From positions 62,001-126,000 of the forward strand of contig CAUQNX010000007.1 of NCBI GenBank assembly GCA_963519845.1: DNA of 64,000 nucleotides, read 5' to 3'. This document shows positions 41,676 through 50,282 of the stretch, piece after piece (position 1 is the first letter of the stretch; the number at the start of each line of letters is the position of its first letter). The notes under the pieces were generated by a model. The model had not been told where the DNA came from and did not search any database. It was given only the letters and a program-made list of their open reading frames with translations. This stretch comes from Moellerella sp963519845. Lineage in GTDB: Bacteria > Pseudomonadota > Gammaproteobacteria > Enterobacterales > Enterobacteriaceae. A program made the translations under genes and the position numbers.

Positions 41676-42478
41676 TAATAGAGCTCTCCTTCGTGGCACA
41701 GTTGGATAGCAATATTTTGTTTATCAATTTCATGTAGCTTATTTAGAGTTTCATAATAAGCCTGCTTATCATCCATAATCATATGGGCAATAGCCATAGG
41801 GCCACGAAGTTCACGATAGTTAGTCGGTGACCAAGCTGCATCGCCAGCTAATAATATCCAACCTTGTTCAGTCAGTGCACATAAGCCTATATGGCCCGCA
41901 GCATGGCCGGGTAAAGGAACCACTAATAGGGTTTTTTCTGGATTAACCGCATAGCCTTGACCCAAAATCGCTAACTCGGCAGGCAGTGGGCAAAGAGGAA
42001 AAGCCTCATAAAATTGCGCGCGGGTTTCAAAATCTTCAGGAATTAATCCTCGCACAAATGCATTTTTCAAGGCCGCAAAGCCCTGTAAATTACGGGTTTT
42101 CGCCCAGCCATCGCCTGAACAAATAAAGGGAATATTGGGAAAATCTCTTAGACCGGCAATATGATCACCATGAAAATGCGAAATAATCAGCCCATTGATA
42201 TCACTGGGTTTGATGCCTTCTCTATCGAGTTGTTTAACAAGGGAATCTTTTGTCTCGAAATAGACTGGCGTAACGCTACGATAGAGGCGAATAATGCCTG
42301 TGCGAGTGTGATCGTAAAAATGTTGCGCATACCCAGTATCAAATAGCCAACGCTGATGATCATTTTCCAGTAGCCAAGCGCGAGCCGGAAATTTACAGGC
42401 TTTAAAGCTCGCGCCTTTTAGTGCCACACAGCCCGGATGGGTACAGTAGCCAACTTCAAATGTGCGAATACGGATCAT
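41675..42478 (-). CDS. metallo-beta-lactamase-fold hydrolase
   Basis: The 267-residue protein has the zinc motif SHFHGDHIAG (H101, H103, D105, H106), a later histidine in PLPGHAAGH and an aspartate in LAGDAAW. It resembles lactonase-type MBL proteins. A short N-terminal YCTHPGC motif is unusual. It could hydrolyse an ester, thioester or lactone made by the neighbouring enzymes. It overlaps the epimerase gene by ATGA and the adenylate-forming gene by TAATG. No signal peptide is present. Confidence 0.85.
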   Translation of the reverse strand: MIRIRTFEVGYCTHPGCVALKGASFKACKFPARAWLLENDHQRWLFDTGYAQHFYDHTRTGIIRLYRSVTPVYFETKDSLVKQLDREGIKPSDINGLIISHFHGDHIAGLRDFPNIPFICSGDGWAKTRNLQGFAALKNAFVRGLIPEDFETRAQFYEAFPLCPLPAELAILGQGYAVNPEKTLLVVPLPGHAAGHIGLCALTEQGWILLAGDAAWSPTNYRELRGPMAIAHMIMDDKQAYYETLNKLHEIDKQNIAIQLCHEGELY

Positions 42479-43500
42479 AATATTCCATTAGCCTTAAACC
42501 AGTTAGCTGTTCGGTGAATGCCTTCAGCCATATTATAACGCGGATAATAGCCGAGCTCTTGCTGGGCTTTGCGGTTATCCAGTGTCATCGAAAAATAAGC
42601 CGCACCTAGACTATAACGGGTTAATAAGGGCTCTTTTCCGTTAAAGTGAGCAACTAACTCCAATAGACTAGCAATCCCATTTAATAGTGGGTAGGGAGCT
42701 GATTTTATTTGATAAGGGAGATCTAACTCAGCAAATAGTTGCGTTAATGTTTGAGCCAGTGGCTGAGGCTCATGATTGGTAATATTGTATGCAGTACCAC
42801 TATTTAGCTGGGGTTTTTCGGTCGCCAGAAAGAGACTCTGCACCACATTTTCCACGTAAGTGAGATCAAAGGCATGAATACCGCCCGCCGGTAGAATCAG
42901 CTTGCCGTTACGAGCTTTAATTTGTTGCAGTATACGCGGTAATAAAACCCGATCATGAGGACCAAAAAGCCCTCGAGGACGCAAGATAATATAGCAGCTG
43001 TTTGGGTACTGGCTCACAGCTTGTGTGATTTCAGTTTCAGCTAAATATTTGGTTCGCGCATAGTCATTGACAAAATGGGTATTTTGTTGTGATTCACTTA
43101 TGTTTTGTTGATGGCTAAAGTTAAAGTAAATCGCTGGCGTAGAGATATGCACAAAGCGCTTAATCTGCATTTCGCCTGCCGCTTGAGCAAGTATACGAGT
43201 TGCATGCCAGTTAATATTTTCAAAATCAGCTCGCTTACCCCAAGGTGCGGAAAGGGCGGCGCAGTGCCAGATCGCATCACATTCTGACATTAATATTTTA
43301 GCTTGGGCGATAGTAAGTTCGGCTAATTCTACAGCATGAAAAGTGGCGCCTAGCTTAGTCAGTTGATTGCCAGCCTCGAGATCACGTCCACACCCAACCA
43401 CTTGATGACCTTGTTGGATCAGCCATTCAGCCGCATTGCGACCTAAGCCACTGGTTGCGCCTGTCACTAAAATCTTCAAGGGACTAATATCATTCCGCAT
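42475..43500 (-). CDS. NAD(P)-dependent epimerase/3beta-HSD-like reductase (extended SDR)
   Basis: The 341-residue protein begins with a Rossmann motif ILVTGATSGLGRNAAEWL, has the catalytic YARTKYLAE (Tyr-x3-Lys), and RPRGLFGPHDRVLLPRIL with a C-terminal substrate domain of 3beta-hydroxysteroid dehydrogenase or OleD type. It should reduce a keto group or oxidise a hydroxyl. Its start lies 25 bp inside the end of the KAS III gene, the most likely source of its beta-keto substrate. Confidence 0.85.
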   Translation of the reverse strand: MRNDISPLKILVTGATSGLGRNAAEWLIQQGHQVVGCGRDLEAGNQLTKLGATFHAVELAELTIAQAKILMSECDAIWHCAALSAPWGKRADFENINWHATRILAQAAGEMQIKRFVHISTPAIYFNFSHQQNISESQQNTHFVNDYARTKYLAETEITQAVSQYPNSCYIILRPRGLFGPHDRVLLPRILQQIKARNGKLILPAGGIHAFDLTYVENVVQSLFLATEKPQLNSGTAYNITNHEPQPLAQTLTQLFAELDLPYQIKSAPYPLLNGIASLLELVAHFNGKEPLLTRYSLGAAYFSMTLDNRKAQQELGYYPRYNMAEGIHRTANWFKANGIL

Positions 43501-44489
43501 AAGGCTAATCCTGCCGCTGTGCCAATTAACATAACATAAGGTTTAGAGTAAAAACGATCTGTGGTAATAGCCTCATGAAGCGCCGAGGGAATAGATGCGG
43601 CGACTTGATTACCTCGATAGCGATAAATATCAATTAAATTTTCAGGTTTGACTTTTAGCCGCTTACGCATATGTTCCAGTGATAGGTGACTTGCTTGATG
43701 AGGGACTACCGTATCGATTTGTTCAAGAGTCAAATTGGCTTTAGCCAGCAAACGTTGCATAAAGTCATCAATCAACGATGATGCCAGTCGAAATAGCGGT
43801 TTACCTTTCATATGGAATAGGAAATCACTGGCTTCGATGCCTGAGCGTGGATTACAACGTGTTCCGCCCGCACGGATCTCACAGAGATCAATACCTTCAG
43901 GGTAGGTTTCCAAACTATAGGTCAATATACCACTGGTGCCATCACCTTTTTCGACCACTACGCAGGCCGCGCCATCACCAAAAATAAGGGAAGACTCTTC
44001 GTGATCCCAATCAATCCCCCGAGAGGCTAAATCAGCGGAGACAATCGCAATACGTTGATATTGATTAGTGGCCAGTAACCCGGCAGCGACTTGAAGTGCG
44101 GTCACAAAACTGACACAGCTTGAATTGATATCAAAGCAAGCAATGCCAGCGGATAAATCAGAAACAGCAAGAATATGTGCTGCGGTACAGGGTAAAGCTT
44201 GCACTGAGATTGCCGAGGCTGAAATCAGCGCATCAATTGAATTAGGGGCAATTTGCTGAGCGGCAAGTGTATTTGCTAGAGCTTGAGCGGCCAGCAATGC
44301 CTGTGAATCATCATTATTAGCATGGTATCGATACTCAATACCCGCATGTTTCTCTACATAGCCTAATTTTTTATTTAATTTGACATCAAGTTCCGTAGAT
44401 AAAATCTTATTAGCGGGTAAGGCAATACCAGATGATATAATTTTCAATGGCGCTAAGTACATTTTATGGCTCATAGTATGGGATTTCAT
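43476..44489 (-). CDS. beta-ketoacyl synthase III-like condensing enzyme
   Basis: The 337-residue protein has the thiolase fold and the KAS III triad: Cys125 in INSSCVSFVTALQ, His264 in VVPHQASHLS and Asn294 in RGNQVAASIP. It fits FabH relatives and OleA-type head-to-head synthases. It is first in a seven-gene operon. Only one such enzyme and no acyl carrier protein gene are present here, so it probably takes acyl-CoA or acyl-ACP from general metabolism. Starts at 44474 or 44462 are also possible, as no clear ribosome binding site decides. The core fabH should be elsewhere. Confidence 0.88.
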   Translation of the reverse strand: MKSHTMSHKMYLAPLKIISSGIALPANKILSTELDVKLNKKLGYVEKHAGIEYRYHANNDDSQALLAAQALANTLAAQQIAPNSIDALISASAISVQALPCTAAHILAVSDLSAGIACFDINSSCVSFVTALQVAAGLLATNQYQRIAIVSADLASRGIDWDHEESSLIFGDGAACVVVEKGDGTSGILTYSLETYPEGIDLCEIRAGGTRCNPRSGIEASDFLFHMKGKPLFRLASSLIDDFMQRLLAKANLTLEQIDTVVPHQASHLSLEHMRKRLKVKPENLIDIYRYRGNQVAASIPSALHEAITTDRFYSKPYVMLIGTAAGLALCGMILVP

Positions 44490-44574
44490 AAATATACAGA
44501 TATCAATTTATACTCGACTTGCAGATTATAGACTGTAAACAAGAATAGACTGAGTATAAATAGAGACTCAATAT

Positions 44575-45123
44575 TTATTTTATCGTTTGTTGAAATATCT
44601 CTTTATAACTTCTTTTTTCAATTTGCGTTTTATCAAAACCAAATGTTGCGGCTAATTGATAAAGCTCGGCTAAATAGCCGCTGATCTGCTGTTGATCATC
44701 GGTCATAATAGCAAATTCAGCAAAATCACCGGCATTTTTCACATGATCAATAGTGATATGGTAGTGATCTAAAAAATAGATACTGCGTATTTTCTCAAAC
44801 TGTTGAACACATTTAAAGCCAATTGTTTCAAGCATGGCGATCACATGTTCACAGTTATCAATATTAATCGCTTTACACTCAGAGCTTGATGGGCCTTTGA
44901 CGATCCACAGCTTGATACCCGAGGGGGTCATTTCCCTGACGCACATACTGACATTCTGTTTATCTAAAGAGGGTTGATTATTGTCAAAATACCAATCTTG
45001 TTCGCGATTATTGATGGTAAATGGCTCTGCACCCTGTGCTAATATTTTCGTCAGGAATAAATCAGCATCAGTTAACTTAAATTTTAGCTCAGCTTCATAT
45101 TTTCCGCTAAAGTGCTCACTCAT
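44575..45123 (-). CDS. cyaB: class IV adenylate cyclase (CYTH domain)
   Basis: The 182-residue protein has the CYTH signature KYEAELKFKL (ExExK). It follows the Yersinia class IV cyclase closely: MSEHFSGKYE, VREMTPSGIKLWIVKGP, EKIRSIYFLDHYHITIDHV and DFAEFAIMTDD. It makes cAMP from ATP in vitro in related species and lies in the cytosol. Related CYTH proteins hydrolyse thiamine triphosphate, but the match to CyaB is better. It sits 85 bp upstream of the lipid operon in the same direction and might share its promoter. The main enteric cyclase (CyaA) would be encoded elsewhere. Confidence 0.88.
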   Translation of the reverse strand: MSEHFSGKYEAELKFKLTDADLFLTKILAQGAEPFTINNREQDWYFDNNQPSLDKQNVSMCVREMTPSGIKLWIVKGPSSSECKAINIDNCEHVIAMLETIGFKCVQQFEKIRSIYFLDHYHITIDHVKNAGDFAEFAIMTDDQQQISGYLAELYQLAATFGFDKTQIEKRSYKEIFQQTIK

Positions 45124-45929
45124 AAGAATGATCCAACCTGTGAAATCAAAGGGATAAAAGTAATAATCAGCTTAACATATTTATAATAATCCATTGTCGT
45201 ATTTTTTTCGTTAGAATATTTCTATATAACCCCCTGTGTTTATTGAATTTTATAATATGATTTTTAATTTTATCTATCTAGTAGCAAATAAGAGAGCAAT
45301 TCTTGAACTAAACTACTCATATAATGATATGACTATAGTTTGGCTATTGATGATGAATATTTTTCACTCCTATTTGTTGTTGATAATAATATGCCGCAGG
45401 ATTTTAGAGGGTGTTATTTAAAACATATTGGCAATTTAAAGAAGGAATTGATCCTATTTTCATTGATGAATCTTTTCTTACTGGGAATAAAAAATTACAT
45501 TATGATGAATAATTTTCTCTTGTCAGGGCGTTTGGGCTAAGCTTGATAAAAGATTGTCACTAGTAGTCAATGATTACTGTCTGAGCCTGCTGATTTTTAA
45601 AATGACTAATCTGGAACAGCAGCAATAGATCTTGTTAGCTAGGCTTAAAATGCGCTATATCACCTGAATATCTCTCAGTTTGAAAATTTCAATTTATTGT
45701 TTTAAAACTATTATTTTTCTAAGGCACTTTTAGTTATCATGTGTTTTTCTATTCATTGGTACTATTGACCGCATTTATTAGACGTAAAATGTTACTAATA
45801 AATGGCATTTAGGACTCAAATAGATTAACAAATAACTAATTTTGCACGTATCATTAGCAAATTGATTATATCATTATTATAAATGCGCCTGCATGGACGG
45901 GCAGAGTACCAAATGTGATGGAGAGATCT
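45124..45929. other. about 800 bp AT-rich region between cyaB and mlaA
   Basis: No believable gene was found. Two overlapping short frames at 45236-45540 are rich in Ile, Leu, Phe and Tyr, lack ribosome binding sites and look like chance. The region separates the accessory block from the conserved fadL-mlaA block and may contain a scar of past insertions. It must hold the mlaA promoter. Confidence 0.5.
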
Positions 45930-46682
45930 ATGAAGTTTCGCTTAAGCGGGGTTATCTTCGCAGCCGTATTGGTGGCGGGCTGCGCAAGCTCAACTGACAA
46001 AAACCCTGGCGTGCGTTCAGACCCTTTAGAGGGCTTTAACCGTGCAATGTTTAGTTTTAACTATAATGTATTAGATCCCTATATCGTAAGACCTGTGGCT
46101 GTCGCATGGCGTGATTATGTGCCAATGCCAGCTCGAAATGGGATCTCGAACTTCTTTGGCAACATCGAAGAGCCAGCTAGCATGGTGAATAGCTTCTTAC
46201 GTGGTGAAGTTAAACAAGGGTTTAAGCACTTTAACCGATTCTTCCTAAATACCGTCTTTGGTATGGGTGGACTGATCGATGTGGCAACCATGGCAAACCC
46301 GAAATTAGCTAAAGAAGAGCCACGCCGCTTTGGTAACACATTAGGTTACTATGGCGTTGATTATGGTCCTTATGTGGTGTTACCGGGATATGGTAACTTT
46401 ACGCTGCGTGAAGAGGGTGGTGATTGGGCGGATACCACGTACCCGTTATTGAGCTACTTTACTTTCTGGATGTCAGCGGGTAAATGGATGATTGAAGGGG
46501 TTGAAACGCGTTCTCGCTTACTCGATTCAGATGGTTTACTGCAAAATTCCTCCGATCCTTACCTAATGATGCGCGAAGCTTACTTCCAACGTAATAACTT
46601 CCTATCACAGGGTGGGCAATTAGCACCAGCAACCAATCCAAATGCTGCTGCGATTGAAGGTGATCTCGATTCTATCGATTGA
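45930..46682 (+). CDS. mlaA: outer-membrane phospholipid-retrieval lipoprotein MlaA (VacJ)
   Basis: From ATG 45930 (GGAGAG at 45920-45925) the product is 250 residues, matching E. coli MlaA (251). It has a lipoprotein signal ending VAGCAS, then RSDPLEGFNRAMFSFNYNVL, VPMPARNGISNFFGNIEEP, GEVKQGFKHFNRFFLNTVFG and YGNFTLREEGGDW. MlaA removes mislocalised phospholipids from the outer leaflet of the outer membrane together with porins and the MlaBCDEF transporter. The upstream frame from 45915 adds five residues without a ribosome binding site. It lies next to convergent fadL, as in E. coli. Confidence 0.97.
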   Translation: MKFRLSGVIFAAVLVAGCASSTDKNPGVRSDPLEGFNRAMFSFNYNVLDPYIVRPVAVAWRDYVPMPARNGISNFFGNIEEPASMVNSFLRGEVKQGFKHFNRFFLNTVFGMGGLIDVATMANPKLAKEEPRRFGNTLGYYGVDYGPYVVLPGYGNFTLREEGGDWADTTYPLLSYFTFWMSAGKWMIEGVETRSRLLDSDGLLQNSSDPYLMMREAYFQRNNFLSQGGQLAPATNPNAAAIEGDLDSID

Positions 46683-46697
46683 TACCTGAATATTAAT

Positions 46698-46725
46698 GAA
46701 GGGAATAACCGCTGTTATTCCCTTC
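46698..46725. repeat. perfect 12-bp hairpin between mlaA and fadL
   Basis: GAAGGGAATAAC (46698-46709) and GTTATTCCCTTC (46714-46725) are perfect arms around a 4-base loop, between convergent genes. On the plus strand it is followed by A rather than T, so it is not a standard terminator in that direction. It may act as a 3' stabilising stem for both messages. Confidence 0.7.
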
Positions 46726-46760
46726 AAAAAAAGTACTAAGCTAGCTGAAAATAGATCTCA

Positions 46761-48059
46761 CTAGAATGTATGGTTGAAGTTCACACCATATAACCAAGCA
46801 CTGCCGCTCGATTTGAAATCATAGACAGGCACATTAGGTGGCTGAATATCGTTTGATGTCTCTTTTAACTTCTCTTTAATTTTAACGCTTTTACCACTCA
46901 TATAAGAGAGGCCCACATCAACTGAGGTATTCTCGTTGAAAGCATAGGTTGTGCCCGCGCTCAGCCAAAAACGATCTTGGTCTGGAATTGAAATAGAGCG
47001 TGTATTACCCGGCACTGGGCTATCATCAAAAGCGATACCTGAACGGAAAGTCCAGTTATCATCATGGTAGTAAGTGGTACCTAAAGCCAGACGATAAGCG
47101 CCTTTAAAGCCCTCATTTTTATAGAATAACTCTCTGCCATCGCTTTTTTGTGTCGCTTTTAATTCTTTGAAACTATCCCAATTGGTATAGGCAAAGGTGT
47201 AGTGAATTGCCCATTTTGGCGCGACCTTGTTATAGCCAGAAACTTCCCAGATTTCAGGTAAATCTAGGTTTAATTTTCCTTTCACCGTTTTACCACCCTG
47301 ACCACCCGCGATAACAGGAAGATCATCTGTATACTTACCATCATTAAATTTGATTTTGACTTTAGAACGATAAGTTAAGCTGAAACGATTGTCTTTATCG
47401 AGTTCATACAGAATACCGGTATTCCAACCATAACCCCAAGTATCGCCTTTCAATTTAGCGGCGGTGTCACTAGGTTTTAGGCCGTATGCACTACTAAGAT
47501 CACCAAGATGACGTGTAATTTCTGCATCGGCATAAACAGCATTTACGCCTAAACCAAAGCTGAAATTATCATTTAAGCGGTATGCGCCACTGAGATTTAA
47601 ATTTGCGGTAGTGAGTTCGGTTTTACCACCGATTGGACCTGCGGGATAATCTTTATGGAAATCAGTGGATAGACCAAAATTACTGGTTACTGAAGTTCCT
47701 ACAGCCCACTTTTCATTGATTGGAAAAATAAAATGGGCATTGGGCACCACAGCACTTGGCGCGATATCTTTCGCATTAGTACTTTTACCGGTTAAAGGCG
47801 AAGTTCCTTTAATATCAACATTGGGATCGATATAGATGGCACCTATCGACATTGTGGGTTTTGAAAACAGCATCATTGCGGCAGGGTTTCGGCTACCAAC
47901 ACTGGCATTATCGCCAATTGCGCCTTCCCCTGAAAATGCACGTCCTAAAGCGGTTGTCGAATATTCATTTAGTTGAAAACCCGCAGCGCTCGCATTAGAT
48001 GAAATAAATGCTATCACGATTGCTAAGGTAGAACGTGTGAACAGGTTTTTATGGTTCAT
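46761..48059 (-). CDS. fadL: long-chain fatty acid outer-membrane transporter FadL
   Basis: From MNHKNLFTRSTLA (ATG 48059) the protein is 432 residues. It has a signal peptide cleaved before AGFQLNEYSTTALGRAFSGE, the conserved N-terminal hatch start. Typical beta-barrel features follow, including SVGSRNPAAMMLFSKPTMS, WEVSGYNKVAPKWAIHYTFA and a C-terminal aromatic residue (GVNFNHTF). It imports long-chain fatty acids for beta-oxidation. It is slightly shorter than E. coli FadL (446). FadR operator matches lie upstream at 48139-48178. Confidence 0.96.
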   Translation of the reverse strand: MNHKNLFTRSTLAIVIAFISSNASAAGFQLNEYSTTALGRAFSGEGAIGDNASVGSRNPAAMMLFSKPTMSIGAIYIDPNVDIKGTSPLTGKSTNAKDIAPSAVVPNAHFIFPINEKWAVGTSVTSNFGLSTDFHKDYPAGPIGGKTELTTANLNLSGAYRLNDNFSFGLGVNAVYADAEITRHLGDLSSAYGLKPSDTAAKLKGDTWGYGWNTGILYELDKDNRFSLTYRSKVKIKFNDGKYTDDLPVIAGGQGGKTVKGKLNLDLPEIWEVSGYNKVAPKWAIHYTFAYTNWDSFKELKATQKSDGRELFYKNEGFKGAYRLALGTTYYHDDNWTFRSGIAFDDSPVPGNTRSISIPDQDRFWLSAGTTYAFNENTSVDVGLSYMSGKSVKIKEKLKETSNDIQPPNVPVYDFKSSGSAWLYGVNFNHTF

Positions 48060-48138
48060 GACCAAAACCCTCTTGTTTGTTTTAATTTAGGCGACTTCCA
48101 TCGCAGAAGCGCAGGATTGTAGGGTCGCTTGCCAATAT

Positions 48139-48178
48139 GACAAATCAGACCAGTTCTAAAGTATAGGTCTAAGCCCCT
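48139..48178 (-). promoter_or_regulatory. two FadR operator matches upstream of fadL
   Basis: Read on the minus strand, 48155-48139 (AACTGGTCTGATTTGTC) closely matches the E. coli fadL FadR site. The adjacent segment 48178-48162, containing TTAGACCTATA, matches the second one. The spacing between them is conserved with E. coli as I remember it. FadR would repress fadL when acyl-CoA is low. The rest of the 48066-48412 interval shows nothing else clear. Confidence 0.7.
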
Positions 48179-48412
48179 AGGATGTTGCAAGCTTGTTTAT
48201 TATTTTCATTGAATTACTTTCTGAAATGGGAACTATTTAACAAAATAGCAACATTAAAACGATGGATTTTATAGCTGAAAATATAAAAACCCTGCCTAGA
48301 TCAAACTTATAACAGATATAATGATAAAACATTCAGTAACAACTGGTTCTGAGCTGCCTTAGGGCGCTATGATGAACTATTGTGAGATTGCCTTACTTTT
48401 TGGGAGAGTAAA

Positions 48413-48709
48413 ATGACTGATGCGATTAAACGTTGTAATGCAGAAGAAACAGCCGCTTGTTGCTGTGTAGACGTAGGCACCATACTGGATAATAGCGATT
48501 GTACTGCTTCGTATCAGCAGCAGTTTGCGACTCGACTGGAAGCTGAAACCATGTTGGCGACATTAACCGGAAAAGCGAGAGCAGCTGAGTCTGATCCTTG
48601 TGTTATTAAGCACAATATTGAGCCAGTTAAGGATGGTTTTGAACTAACCGCCGATTTTACATTTGCATGTGAAGCAGAAAGTCTCATTTTTCAGTTAGGT
48701 TTGCGTTAA
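48413..48709 (+). CDS. yfcZ: YfcZ/YiiS family small protein
   Basis: The 98-residue protein matches E. coli YfcZ: CNAEETAACCCVDVGTI, DNSDCTASYQQQF, KARAAESDPC and FTFACEAESLIFQLGLR. The cysteine cluster CCC is conserved. The function is unknown. It is cytosolic and small, and its place between fadL and fadI is the same as in E. coli. GGGAGAG-type purines precede the ATG. A hairpin follows. Confidence 0.95.
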   Translation: MTDAIKRCNAEETAACCCVDVGTILDNSDCTASYQQQFATRLEAETMLATLTGKARAAESDPCVIKHNIEPVKDGFELTADFTFACEAESLIFQLGLR

Positions 48710-48720
48710 TCAATTGATTA

Positions 48721-48751
48721 AGTTCTCCATCTAGAGTGATGGTGGAGAACT
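48721..48751 (+). terminator. hairpin after yfcZ
   Basis: AGTTCTCCA (48721-48729) pairs with TGGAGAACT (48743-48751) over a 13-base loop, followed by ATTACC. The T run is poor, so termination strength is uncertain. Confidence 0.55.
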
Positions 48752-48876
48752 ATTACCCCCATTATCCCGCGGTTATTTTGTCCTTTCTGCTTAATTCTTC
48801 TGTGTAACTTGTGTTCAGCTTCGCATTTCTGCGTTATCCCGCTTTGCTAATTGTGAATATTTGGTTAACAATACTG

Positions 48877-48893
48877 CACAGGTCAGACCTCCA
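48877..48893 (+). promoter_or_regulatory. FadR operator match upstream of fadIJ
   Basis: CACAGGTCAGACCTCCA contains the GGTCAGACC core found in the E. coli fadI FadR site. It lies 64 bp before the fadI start, where it would repress fadIJ. Confidence 0.65.
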
Positions 48894-48956
48894 GAACTCT
48901 ATTTTTAGTCGAATATGTACTGGATACCGTCATGAATAACGCAAGCAGGAGCGGCT

Positions 48957-50282
48957 ATGAATCAACTCTCCCCAACTAGAAATGGCACAGCGGCGGCCAA
49001 AAACCGCATTGCGATTGTTAGTGGATTAAGATTACCTTTTGCCAAACAAGGGACGAATTATCTTGGTATTCCTGCGGTAGACTTAGGCAAGATGGTGGTT
49101 TCGGAATTGATCATTCGAAGTGGTATTGATCCACAACTGATTGATCAACTGGTTTTTGGCCAAGTGGTACAGATGCCCGAAGCACCTAATATCGCCCGCG
49201 AAATTGTTTTAGGCACTGGAATGCAGGTATCAACAGATGCTTATAGCGTCTCCCGAGCTTGTGCCACCAGTTTTCAAGCCATGGCCAATGTGATGGAAAG
49301 TTTGTTGGCGGGTTATATTTCAGTGGGAGTGGCGGGCGGTGCGGATTCCTCTTCAGTCTTGCCCATAGGTGTGAGCAAAAAACTGGCTGCGACGCTATTA
49401 GCCCTCAACAAAGCGAGATCAATCGGCCAAAAATTATCGATTTTATCGCGTTTACGTCCGCGTGACCTATTGCCTGTCGCCCCTGCAATCGCCGAGTATT
49501 CAACGGGATTACGTATGGGCGATACCGCAGAACAAATGGCCAAGAGCTACCATATCTCAAGAGTCGATCAAGATCTATTTGCCCACCGCTCTCATCAATT
49601 AGCCGCTAAAGCGTGGGAAAATGGCCTGCTTAAGGATGAGGTGATGTCGGCTTACTATCCGCCTTATCAAGATAAGCAGTGTCTGCATCAAGACAATAAT
49701 GTGCGTACCCATTCAGTTTTAGCCAACTATGCGGGATTAAAACCTGCATTTGATCGCCGCCATGGCACAGTCACCGCCGCCAATAGTACGCCACTGACCG
49801 ATGGTGCCGCGGCCGTGTTAATGATGACGGAATCGAAAGCCATTGAATTAGGCTATCAACCTCTTGGATTTATTCGCAGTTTTGCCTTTTCAGCCATTGA
49901 TGTGTGGCAGGATATGCTATTAGGTCCCTCTTACGCCACGCCGATTGCCCTAAAACGGGCTGGGGTGACTCTGCGCGATTTAACTTTGATCGATATGCAT
50001 GAAGCCTTTGCTGCCCAAGTACTCTCCAATGTAAAAATGTTTGGTAGCAAAAAGTTTGCGCAAGAAAAATTGGGCTTATCGGCGGAAATTGGTGAAGTGG
50101 ATATGGATAAATTTAATGTTTTGGGTGGATCTATTGCTTACGGACATCCTTTTGCCGCCACAGGCGCCAGAATGGTCACTCAAACATTACAAGAACTACG
50201 GCGACGCGGTGGTGGATTAGCATTAACAACAGCTTGTGCCGCAGGTGGCTTAGGTTCAGCGATGATCTTGGAGGTGGAATAA
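48957..50282 (+). CDS. fadI: 3-ketoacyl-CoA thiolase FadI
   Basis: The 441-residue thiolase (E. coli 436) has its acyl-enzyme cysteine in SVSRACATSFQAM, conserved GGADSSSVLP, the NSTPLTDGAAAVLMM segment, the catalytic histidine in VLGGSIAYGHPFAATGARM, and a second cysteine in TTACAAGGLG. It is the beta subunit of the anaerobic beta-oxidation complex with FadJ. GCAGGAG precedes the ATG. The stop overlaps the fadJ start as TAATG, so the subunits are made together. A FadR site lies upstream. Confidence 0.96.
   Translation: MNQLSPTRNGTAAAKNRIAIVSGLRLPFAKQGTNYLGIPAVDLGKMVVSELIIRSGIDPQLIDQLVFGQVVQMPEAPNIAREIVLGTGMQVSTDAYSVSRACATSFQAMANVMESLLAGYISVGVAGGADSSSVLPIGVSKKLAATLLALNKARSIGQKLSILSRLRPRDLLPVAPAIAEYSTGLRMGDTAEQMAKSYHISRVDQDLFAHRSHQLAAKAWENGLLKDEVMSAYYPPYQDKQCLHQDNNVRTHSVLANYAGLKPAFDRRHGTVTAANSTPLTDGAAAVLMMTESKAIELGYQPLGFIRSFAFSAIDVWQDMLLGPSYATPIALKRAGVTLRDLTLIDMHEAFAAQVLSNVKMFGSKKFAQEKLGLSAEIGEVDMDKFNVLGGSIAYGHPFAATGARMVTQTLQELRRRGGGLALTTACAAGGLGSAMILEVE

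Noticed and set aside
37558..44489. Calling the lipid genes oleA, oleB, oleC and oleD
   Set aside because: Only the enzyme classes are parallel. The hydrolase is MBL-fold rather than alpha/beta hydrolase, and the adenylate-forming enzyme is of the F390 group, so orthology is not supported.
45236..45540. Two short overlapping frames between cyaB and mlaA
   Set aside because: AT-driven Ile/Leu/Phe/Tyr-rich composition, no ribosome binding site and no recognisable motif.
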